From Erysipelotrichaceae bacterium (GTDB lineage: Bacteria > Bacillota_I > Bacilli_A > Erysipelotrichales > Erysipelotrichaceae): 64,000 nt of DNA. The notes below the pieces were generated by a model that saw only the letters and a program-made list of their open reading frames with translations, was not told where the DNA came from and ran no database searches. Positions 15,891 through 26,370 of the stretch are shown here, in pieces. A program made the translations under genes and the position numbers. The number at the start of each line of letters is the position of its first letter. Position 1 is the first letter of the stretch. The DNA is taken from positions 50,901-114,900 of the forward strand of contig JAFRKI010000015.1 in assembly GCA_017431825.1 (NCBI GenBank). The letters are read 5' to 3'.

Positions 15891-17111
15891 ATGGCAAAAA
15901 AATTAGTTACTGATTTAGATGTTGCCGGTAAAAAGGTCATTGTCAGGGTTGACTTTAATGTGCCTTTGAAGAACGGCGAAATATCAGATGACAACCGTAT
16001 CGTTGCTGCACTGCCTACAATCAGATATCTGGTTGAAAACAAGGCAAAAGTTATCTTACTGTCTCATTTAGGAAAGATCGATTATAAGAAGACTGAAGAA
16101 GAGATCGAAGCAGCAAAGAAGAAAAACAACATGGCACCTGTTGCCAAGAGACTAGGCGAATACCTGCCTGGCACCAAGATCGTCTTTGTTCCGGAGACCA
16201 GGGGTGAAGAACTCGAAAAGGCCGTTGCGGAATTACAGGACGGCGAAGTGCTGCTGATGCAGAACACCCGTTATGAAAAGGGCGAATCCAAGAATGACGA
16301 GGATCTGGGCAAATACTGGGCAGGCCTTGGTGATCTCTACGTATCCGATGCTTTCGGTTCCGTACACAGAGCTCATGCAAGTACCGTCGGTATTCCTAGC
16401 AATCTGCACAGTGCTGTCGGTTTCCTGATCGAAAAGGAACTGAAGTTCCTGGGTGATGCCGTCGAACATCCGGTAAGACCTTTCGTAGGCGTACTGGGCG
16501 GTGCCAAGGTTGCCGATAAGCTGGCTGTCATCTCTAACCTCTTAGAGAAGTGCGATACCCTGATCATCGGCGGCGGTATGGCTTATACCTTCCTGAAGGC
16601 TCAGGGCAAGGAAGTCGGTAAATCCCTGGTAGATGATGAAAAGATCGAATACTGCAAGGAAATGCTGGAAAAGGCCGAAAAGCTCGGCAAGAAGCTCCTG
16701 CTCCCTGTCGATACCGTAGTTTGTGATCATTTCCCTGATCCGATCGACGGACCGATCGAGACCGAAGTCGTATCGAGCGATGAGATCCCTGCCGACAAGG
16801 AAGGTCTGGATATCGGACCTAAGACTGCCGAACTCTTCGCCAACGAAGTCAAGAACGCCAAGACTGTCGTCTGGAACGGACCGATGGGCGTCTTCGAGAA
16901 CCCTACCTTAGCTGCCGGAACCAATGCTGTTGCCAAGGCTTTGGCTGAGTGCGAAGGTACGACCATCATCGGCGGCGGTGATTCTGCTGCAGCCATCAAG
17001 CAGTTAGGCTATGCCGACAAGGTGAGTCATGTTTCTACCGGCGGCGGTGCTTCACTGGAATTCTTAGAGGGTAACGGTTTACCTGGTGTAGATGTAATCG
17101 AGGAGAAATAA
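15891..17111 (+). CDS. pgk: Phosphoglycerate kinase
   Basis: A 406-residue PGK. The N-terminal [11 protein letters not shown] substrate strand, the [11 protein letters not shown] strand and the C-terminal GGGDSAAA nucleotide-binding loop are clear. It transfers phosphate from 1,3-bisphosphoglycerate to ADP in glycolysis. The ATG at 15891 has a strong AGGAGG seven bases upstream; the longer frame upstream runs through the promoter and is rejected. It starts the operon pgk-tpiA-eno, and tpiA follows one base after its stop. gapA, often upstream of pgk, is not in this window. Confidence 0.98.
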   Translation: MAKKLVTDLDVAGKKVIVRVDFNVPLKNGEISDDNRIVAALPTIRYLVENKAKVILLSHLGKIDYKKTEEEIEAAKKKNNMAPVAKRLGEYLPGTKIVFVPETRGEELEKAVAELQDGEVLLMQNTRYEKGESKNDEDLGKYWAGLGDLYVSDAFGSVHRAHASTVGIPSNLHSAVGFLIEKELKFLGDAVEHPVRPFVGVLGGAKVADKLAVISNLLEKCDTLIIGGGMAYTFLKAQGKEVGKSLVDDEKIEYCKEMLEKAEKLGKKLLLPVDTVVCDHFPDPIDGPIETEVVSSDEIPADKEGLDIGPKTAELFANEVKNAKTVVWNGPMGVFENPTLAAGTNAVAKALAECEGTTIIGGGDSAAAIKQLGYADKVSHVSTGGGASLEFLEGNGLPGVDVIEEK

Positions 17112-17112
17112 G

Positions 17113-19175
<2,063 letters not shown>

Positions 19176-19196
19176 TTTATACTCTAAGGAAATAAG

Positions 19197-19229
19197 AAAA
19201 GTCCTTCAGGCCATCTGAAGGACTTTTTC
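19197..19229 (+). terminator. Terminator of pgk-tpiA-eno
   Basis: Thirteen-pair stem AAAAGTCCTTCAG/CTGAAGGACTTTT with loop GCCAT, followed by Ts. Confidence 0.95.
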
Positions 19230-19288
19230 TGTTAAGAGAGTGCCAATAGTATATAATTAAATAGTAATTTCATAAGAGAGGTTTATAT

Positions 19289-20119
19289 ATGGCAAAGAGA
19301 AAAGATGCAGTCCGTGTAAAGATGGAAGATCCGTTCCATATGATAGTCCCTTACATCATGCCTAAAAGAACGGAAGCTGAAGTCTGTTCCAGAGAGACCT
19401 TTGATGTGAACAACCTGATGAAATATATCGATGAACGCAACAAGGAAGAGGGAGTAAACCTCAAGCTCTTCCATTGCATATGCTACGCGGTGGCCAAGAC
19501 CATCTATCACCGTCCGTATCTCAACCGTTTCGTAGCCGGCCGATACTTCTGGCAGAGGAACGACATTTCCCTGTCATTCGTAGCCAAGCAGAAATTCCAG
19601 GACGAAGCGCAGGAAGCGCTGATGTTCATGTATATAAAGCCGGAGATGACTGTCGATGATATCTCTAAGATAATTATCGGTGATGTCAAGAAGGCCAGGG
19701 AAGCCGGTTCCAATGATCTGGATAAGACCATGGAAATGATCGGCAAGCTTCCTCGTTTCCTGGTATCCTTCATCGTCTGGATGGTCAAGAAACTGGATTT
19801 CTACGGCCATATGCCGGAATCCTTAGCCAAGGGCGATCCTAATTTCTCGTCCGTGCTGCTCGCAAATCTGGGTTCCATCGGTGCTTGTGCTCCTTATCAT
19901 CATTTAAGCGAATACGGAACCAACTCCATCATGATCACCATCGGTACCCTGGAGAAGAACCGCACCAAGACCGTGCTGCCGATGACGATAACCTTTGACG
20001 AAAGGATAGCTGACGGTTTCTATTTTGCGAAGTCGCTGAGATTCGCAAGATACTGCTTCGAACATCCGGAAACGATGGATAAGCCGATCGGCGATGAATT
20101 CCCTGAAGGGATAATCTGA
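19289..20119 (+). CDS. Stand-alone 2-oxoacid dehydrogenase E2-like acyltransferase domain
   Basis: A 276-residue protein that looks like only the catalytic (CAT-like) domain of a dihydrolipoamide acyltransferase. There is no lipoyl domain and no E1/E3-binding domain, and no pyruvate dehydrogenase genes lie nearby. The core strands NFSSVLLANLGSIGA and SIMITIGTLE match the family. The usual active-site motif DHRxxDG reads DERIADG at 237-243, so the catalytic histidine is replaced by glutamate (E238) while the aspartate is kept. It may act on a different acyl carrier or have lost acyl transfer. GAGAGG precedes the ATG, and TATAAT lies at 19252-19257. The stop overlaps the next start (ATGA-type, 1 base). 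Confidence 0.75.
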   Translation: MAKRKDAVRVKMEDPFHMIVPYIMPKRTEAEVCSRETFDVNNLMKYIDERNKEEGVNLKLFHCICYAVAKTIYHRPYLNRFVAGRYFWQRNDISLSFVAKQKFQDEAQEALMFMYIKPEMTVDDISKIIIGDVKKAREAGSNDLDKTMEMIGKLPRFLVSFIVWMVKKLDFYGHMPESLAKGDPNFSSVLLANLGSIGACAPYHHLSEYGTNSIMITIGTLEKNRTKTVLPMTITFDERIADGFYFAKSLRFARYCFEHPETMDKPIGDEFPEGII

Positions 20120-20505
20120 TGCCATTACTTCTTTATCTGCCCTTTACCACCTTCATTTCCTTTCTCTTCGGTCTTTTCTTCATTCTGAACAAAGCCAGGG
20201 GCAAAGAGCTGAAGTTCAATCTGCTGTATGTGCTGATGTGCGGTACCGGCATCGTCTTCTCGCTGATCGAATACGTCCTGCTGTTCAATAAGTACGGATG
20301 GGATGAAAGCATCCTGAAAGAGAAGATGGTCATATTCATTCTGGCCGTCATCCTGAACAGTCTGAACTGTCTTGGCAAGGGCATCGTCGTACACAAGGAG
20401 TACAGTAAGAAGGATACCGATTATACGGGCATTACAGGCAAATTAAACGTATTTGATCCCATCTGCCTGATATTCCTCATAGTCGTGGTCCTCGTCTTTA
20501 AATAA
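20119..20505 (+). CDS. Hypothetical membrane protein, 128 aa
   Basis: Not recognised. A very hydrophobic protein with about four predicted membrane segments (residues 3-23, 35-58, 68-88 and 108-127). It shares one base with the stop codon of the E2-like gene (TGATG), so it is translated by coupling and probably works with that protein. It ends in a strong terminator. Confidence 0.65.
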   Translation: MPLLLYLPFTTFISFLFGLFFILNKARGKELKFNLLYVLMCGTGIVFSLIEYVLLFNKYGWDESILKEKMVIFILAVILNSLNCLGKGIVVHKEYSKKDTDYTGITGKLNVFDPICLIFLIVVVLVFK

Positions 20506-20524
20506 GCCTTAAAAAGGCTTTTTT
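20504..20524 (+). terminator. Terminator of E2-like operon
   Basis: Seven-pair stem AAGCCTT/AAGGCTT with loop AAA and a T-run. Confidence 0.85.
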
Positions 20525-20533
20525 ATTGCGGTT

Positions 20534-20539
20534 TATAAT
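20534..20539 (+). promoter_or_regulatory. -10 box, leaderless start of folate gene
   Basis: Perfect TATAAT with six bases before the ATG at 20546; it follows the preceding terminator at once and leaves no room for a ribosome binding site. Confidence 0.65.
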
Positions 20540-20545
20540 GGTGAT

Positions 20546-21097
20546 ATGGAAGACAAGATAGAATTCAGAAAAAAGGCCAGAGAAATCAGAAGAGCTTTCA
20601 CGAATAAGGAAGAAGCTTCGGACACTATATGTGCCGGGCTTATGGAAAGTGAAGAGATAAGGGAAGCGAAGACCGTTGCGGTATATTGTGCAACGGAAGA
20701 TGAAGTTCAGACGGGCCGTCTTATTGAAAGACTGCTGAAAGATAATAAGAGGGTGGCTGTTCCTTTGATCAGGGACGGACAGATGTATTTTCAGGAGATA
20801 AGGTCTTTGGCTGATCTGAAGACTACTGGAACCTACGGTATCAGGGAACCTTTATATGCGGAAAAGGATATCGTAGAAGGAGACGAACTGGACGTGGCCA
20901 TATTCCCCGGACTGGCTTTCGATCTGTACAGGAACCGCCTGGGTCACGGTGGCGGATACTACGATGCTTATTTCAGGGATCTTAAGGAAGTAAGGAAGAT
21001 CGCTGTAGCTTATGATGTCCAGATATTTGCGGAAATACCCCACGATAAAAACGATCTGAAAGCAGATCTGATCATCACTGAAAACAGGATAATTTAA
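20546..21097 (+). CDS. 5-formyltetrahydrofolate cyclo-ligase
   Basis: A 183-residue MTHFS-family enzyme that uses ATP to convert 5-formyl-THF to 5,10-methenyl-THF. The substrate-binding signature NRLGHGGGYYDAYF is complete, and the N-terminal basic helix FRKKAREIRRAF is typical. No ribosome binding site is visible, and TATAAT ends six bases before the ATG, so the mRNA is probably leaderless. It stands alone between the E2-like operon and groESL. Confidence 0.93.
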   Translation: MEDKIEFRKKAREIRRAFTNKEEASDTICAGLMESEEIREAKTVAVYCATEDEVQTGRLIERLLKDNKRVAVPLIRDGQMYFQEIRSLADLKTTGTYGIREPLYAEKDIVEGDELDVAIFPGLAFDLYRNRLGHGGGYYDAYFRDLKEVRKIAVAYDVQIFAEIPHDKNDLKADLIITENRII

Positions 21098-21100
21098 GCG

Positions 21101-21128
21101 GTGCTAAAGCGTTGCCAATGTTTAGCAC
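21101..21128 (+). repeat. Inverted repeat overlapping the CIRCE left arm
   Basis: GTGCTAAA (21101-21108) and TTTAGCAC (21121-21128) form a perfect 8-base inverted repeat with a 12-base spacer. Its right arm is also the left arm of the CIRCE element. It may add a third HrcA half-site or serve as a weak hairpin after the folate gene. Confidence 0.5.
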
Positions 21129-21148
21129 TCATATTGACTGAGTGCTAT
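21122..21148 (+). promoter_or_regulatory. CIRCE operator of groESL with promoter
   Basis: TTAGCACTC-N9-GAGTGCTAT, one base off the CIRCE consensus in the last position. The spacer contains the -35 box TTGACT (21134-21139), which is 16 bases from the -10 box TATAAT (21156-21161). HrcA bound here would block polymerase. hrcA itself is not in the window. Confidence 0.93.
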
Positions 21149-21187
21149 TCAGTAGTATAATAGTAATTGCGAAAAGGAGGTTGGATC

Positions 21188-23099
<1,912 letters not shown>

Positions 23100-23197
23100 T
23101 GTAAATATTTTCAGATAATGAAAAACTTTCACACAATTTTCACAATTGTTATGTATATTATAAGTAGCTAAAAGTTTTTCATTTATCCTTTGTAACA

Positions 23198-23227
23198 AAA
23201 AAAATAGGACTTACGTCCTATTTTTTT
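23198..23227 (+). terminator. Terminator of groESL
   Basis: Thirteen-pair stem AAAAAAATAGGAC/GTCCTATTTTTTT with a four-base loop, about 100 bases after the groEL stop. Confidence 0.9.
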
Positions 23228-23243
23228 GTATAATCAATTTGCA

Positions 23244-23310
23244 GCCCCCAATAGTCTAATGGATAGAATAAGCCCCTCCTAAGAGGTATATATATCTCCA
23301 AACTATTAGA
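23244..23310 (+). pseudogene. Degenerate tRNA-Arg(CCT)-like sequence
   Basis: The 5' two-thirds read like a tRNA: seven acceptor bases GCCCCCA, a D-arm with TAATGGATA, and an anticodon loop CTCCTAA identical to that of the intact tRNA-Arg just downstream. After the anticodon arm the sequence becomes AT repeats, with no proper T-arm TTCRA loop, no matching 3' acceptor strand (TGGGGGC) and no CCA. I read it as a truncated or decayed tRNA-Arg gene, possibly cut by an older integration event. Confidence 0.5.
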
Positions 23311-23314
23311 ACAT

Positions 23315-23391
23315 GTCCTCGTAGCTCAGCTGGATAGAGCGGTCGCCTCCTAAGCGACAGGTCAGGCGTTCAAGTCGCCTCGAGGACGCCA
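23315..23391 (+). tRNA. tRNA-Arg(CCT)
   Basis: A complete cloverleaf: acceptor GTCCTCG/CGAGGAC, D-arm GCTC...GAGC with GGATA, anticodon stem GTCGC/GCGAC with loop CTCCTAA (anticodon CCT, reading AGG), T-arm AGGCG-TTCAAGT-CGCCT, discriminator G and encoded CCA. It marks the left edge of the AT-rich region, a usual integration site for islands. Confidence 0.97.
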
Positions 23392-23400
23392 TTATCAAGT

Positions 23401-23426
23401 AAAATAGGCCTTTATGGCCTATTTTT
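23401..23426 (+). terminator. Terminator after tRNA-Arg
   Basis: Ten-pair stem AAAATAGGCC/GGCCTATTTT with loop TTTAT and a T-run, ten bases after the tRNA. Confidence 0.88.
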
Positions 23427-23532
23427 ATTCTAACGAGTTGTGGAGTAGGGCTTAGTAAGAATATGTTTTTTAGGTTGTTTCTTTAAGTCAGAATTAATTA
23501 CGAACCGAACCAAATTCAGCGGGAGTCGAACT

Positions 23533-23554
23533 CTGTCTAATAACTGTCTAATAA
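23533..23554 (+). repeat. Tandem 11-bp repeat
   Basis: CTGTCTAATAA occurs twice in perfect tandem inside the gene-free stretch behind the tRNA. Short repeats of this kind can be recombinase arm sites, but no integrase is present to support that. The rest of the gene-free stretch 23427-23577 shows nothing I can identify. Confidence 0.6.
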
Positions 23555-23577
23555 TCTAACAGTTTCGAGGTAAGTAA

Positions 23578-23766
23578 TTATTTCGATTCCAGTGCATCTA
23601 TAAGCAGTTTTAACAGTTCAGGATTCTCTTTTATTTCCTCCAGAATCTTATCAACATTTAGATTCTTTTCCGGTCTAGAATAATGATTTAGACCTAAGTG
23701 ATGAACACATAAAAACGGTACTTCAAGAATATGAGAAAAGAAAAAAGCACAGTCGTTTATAAATGT
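23578..23766 (-). pseudogene. Remnant reading frame, minus strand
   Basis: A minus-strand frame of about 62 codons without any Met start, ending in a normal stop. It reads as protein-like sequence (for example NVDKILEEIKENPELLKLLI), which suggests the C-terminal tail of a gene whose 5' end has been lost. I do not recognise the family. It occupies most of the gap between the tRNA and the nuclease-like gene. Confidence 0.35.
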
Positions 23767-23837
23767 TTATACAGCGAAATAGCAGACAGTGTTGAGACAT
23801 TATAATATTATAAGAATATATGGAGCAGGTGAAAAAA

Positions 23838-24704
23838 ATGAAGATAGTAACACAAGAAAAAATTAATCTTAAATCAAGTCCAGAGCTTAACGAAAAAGCC
23901 GTTCAAGATTTTATCTTTGAAAACCCATCTGTATTAGGATTAGGTGATTTGGTCCCTCTTATGAAGGAGAAAACTCAACCTTTAGGTGGTAGATTAGATA
24001 TGCTCTTTGCTGATGATGATAATAATACCAGGTATGAGGTAGAATTGCAGCTTGGTGCAACAGATCCAAGTCATATCATTAGGACTCTTGAATATTGGGA
24101 CACCGAAAGGAAAAGATACCCACAATATGATCATATTGCGGTGATCATTGCTGAAGATATTACCAGCAGATTTCAGAATGTTATCTCGTTATTCAATACC
24201 CAGATCCCACTGATCGCTATTCAGCTGGTTGCATCTAAAACAGACGATGGAAATATTTCCCTTTTATTCGTCAGAGTTATGGACAAAATAGACAGAGGTA
24301 ACGAAGATGAAGACAATGCCGAACCAACAGACAGAGCATATTGGGAAAGAATAACAAGCAAAAACATCATGACATTGGTCGACAAGATCTTTGATGGTAT
24401 TGAGATTAATGATCTTGGATATGAAAAAAAGTATAACAAGTTCTATGTTGGTGTCCAAAAAGACGGTGTCGCCAAAAACTATGTCAGTATCAGACCCAAA
24501 AAATCATTTGTTTATCTGGAGATAAAGTCAAATGAAACACCAGAGGTTGCAGAAGTTCTGGAACGGGCAGGTCTGGATATCGATTATGATAAACGCTGGT
24601 CTCATTACAGAATAAAAATCAAGACTTTTGAAGATTTCGAAAAAAACAGAGATAATATCATGCAATTAGTTGAGAAAGCTAAAGAAAGATACAGCCTGGA
24701 CTGA
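23838..24704 (+). CDS. Solitary PD-(D/E)XK nuclease-like protein
   Basis: A 288-residue protein with a restriction-endonuclease-like core in its N-terminal half: GGRLDMLF gives the first acid (D54) and YEVELQL gives E69-x-Q71, the ExQ variant of the (D/E)xK motif. It is followed by the conserved HIIRTLEYWDTERKRYPQYDH segment seen in NucS/DUF91-like and related stand-alone nuclease families. The C-terminal 110 residues form a second domain of the kind found in DUF5655-type proteins. I chose ATG 23838 because AGGTGA lies five bases upstream; an earlier in-frame ATG at 23820 is possible. There is no partner restriction or helicase gene, but a broken methyltransferase gene follows. The biological role is unknown; genome defence is only a guess. 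Confidence 0.6.
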   Translation: MKIVTQEKINLKSSPELNEKAVQDFIFENPSVLGLGDLVPLMKEKTQPLGGRLDMLFADDDNNTRYEVELQLGATDPSHIIRTLEYWDTERKRYPQYDHIAVIIAEDITSRFQNVISLFNTQIPLIAIQLVASKTDDGNISLLFVRVMDKIDRGNEDEDNAEPTDRAYWERITSKNIMTLVDKIFDGIEINDLGYEKKYNKFYVGVQKDGVAKNYVSIRPKKSFVYLEIKSNETPEVAEVLERAGLDIDYDKRWSHYRIKIKTFEDFEKNRDNIMQLVEKAKERYSLD

Positions 24705-24723
24705 TCAGTATAAAGAGTTTTTT

Positions 24724-25932
24724 ATGGGCAGCATAGATAGTTATTTTAAACGTATCGGCTGATTTGAAGTAAAAGATCTTGATAGATCGATCAGGAAGTC
24801 GTTCAAAACATCCCAAGCAGAGTCACTAATAGATGAGTGGGAGAAACTCTGTTCAGCACGCGATGAAAATAAAGAACAAGGGCTTAGTAAAGAAAACGTT
24901 TCTCGTCAATCGGAGATCGTGGATTTTACACATAGTAGTTTAAAGATGAGTTTATTATTTTCATCTTATTACGATCTGGACGTGTATAAACAATTTTTTG
25001 AAGCTGTAGAAAAAAGAAAGGATTTCTTTGGTAAGAATATAATCGATTATGGTTGTGGTAATGGTATTATCACTTGCTATTTAGCGATGATGCTTCCTGA
25101 TCGTGTTTTGTGTGGCGTTGATGTTTCTGAAAATGCAATCAGAATAGCAAATATTCTGAAAGATAAATTGAAGCTTAAAAATGTTGGTTTTTATAATTCA
25201 GATAATATTCCAGATTTTAAATATGACACCCTGGTTTCAGTTAGGACTTTCCATGAGAACATAAGCACATTATGGACAAACGCAAGTTACTATTCTTTTG
25301 AAAAACAGTTAAAAACAAACTCATCTCTTTATGATCAATATATAAAACAACTATCAAATCTCTTAAATCCAACAGGTAATTTAATTGCCTTTGAAAGAGG
25401 AAAACAAATGCATTTTGTAGAGATCTCAGAGTCCTGCAAGAGAAACGGAATAAATCCGATATTACAAGAATGCGAGTTTCATAAATGTATTGAAGCATCA
25501 GAAGAAAGAGATTTATTTCTGTTATGTGCATCAAAAAGTGTCGAAACATACAGTTATGATCAATTGATCGGTTTTATTTATGAAGAATACCCATATGGTT
25601 ATAGCGGTGCATACGCAGAATTCATTTTAGAAAAGATTAAAGGATTATTGATTGATGCATTTATATCTGTTGACGATAAGGAAACAATATGTGGTATACA
25701 TGCCTTATACAACAACGCAGCAGATTATAGCAAATTCATATTATTCCAAAAGAACAAACTGAATTGCACAACTCAAATATTCGATAAGCTGGAAGATATG
25801 GATGAAGCTGAAGAGCTTATGAAAGAATCAAGGAAGAATGATCAGTTAAGTGGTTTTAAACTATTCGATACGAATTCTGATTATCAATTACAAACCCTGA
25901 TTGAGTATCTTAATAAGACCGACAAACAATAA
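24724..25932 (+). pseudogene. SAM-dependent methyltransferase interrupted by in-frame TGA
   Basis: A frame opens at ATG 24724 (MGSIDSYFKRIG), meets TGA at 24760-24762, and then stays open in the same frame for 390 codons. The 52 codons between the TGA and the GTG at 24919 look like real protein. The remainder contains a class I methyltransferase domain: IDYGCGNGIIT is motif I (SAM binding), GVDVS motif II. Nothing shows whether the target is DNA, RNA or protein. The simplest reading is a nonsense mutation with the C-terminal part possibly re-initiating at GTG 24919. Other genes in the window end with TGA and use TGG for Trp, so general recoding is not supported. Confidence 0.6.
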
Positions 25933-25995
25933 TTGTTTTTGAAGTATCGGTTATTTTTCAAACAGTATATTGCATGGATTAAGGGAGATTCCTGT

Positions 25996-26361
25996 ATGAA
26001 AAAAATAGAATTACTTGCACACTGGTCTGTCGGTCCTGGAGATTCTGGATCTTATCCTGGCGAATTTGAAATTGATGATGATAATTATGAATTATTAAAG
26101 CATTATGTATTGGATGAAGGAATAACAGATATTTATGATATTCCTAACGATAATTTGCGCTCAATTCTTGAAGATTTTGAAGAGAAATTAGATGCTGAAT
26201 ACAAAAATGTAGAAAAAGAAAACTGGAAATGGGGTCTTACTGGAGACAGAAGAGAAGACTATAAAACTTTCGATGACTGGTGGAACAACTATTTTTCTAG
26301 ATCAGTTTACAGCGGAAGAATCACCATATCCGACGAACCATTCCTTAACGAAAAGAATTAG
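25996..26361 (+). CDS. Hypothetical protein, 121 aa
   Basis: Not recognised. A small, acidic, soluble protein rich in Trp and Asp, with the segment DDWWNNYF near its C-terminus and no membrane region. I start it at ATG 25996 because GGGAG lies about ten bases upstream; the frame extends further 5' but without a credible start. It is convergent with the LevR-like gene, with nine bases between the two stops, and lies 63 bases after the methyltransferase frame, perhaps in the same transcript. Confidence 0.55.
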   Translation: MKKIELLAHWSVGPGDSGSYPGEFEIDDDNYELLKHYVLDEGITDIYDIPNDNLRSILEDFEEKLDAEYKNVEKENWKWGLTGDRREDYKTFDDWWNNYFSRSVYSGRITISDEPFLNEKN

Positions 26362-26370
26362 TTCAAAAAC

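Noticed and set aside
23515..23536. tRNA T-arm-like GAGTTCGACTCCCGC on the minus strand, as a possible attachment site.
   Set aside because: The stem does not pair, there is no acceptor or CCA, and no matching copy was found at the right edge.
24760..24762. TGA read as Trp or selenocysteine in the methyltransferase.
   Set aside because: Other genes here end with TGA and use TGG for Trp, and no selenocysteine-type hairpin was seen right after it.
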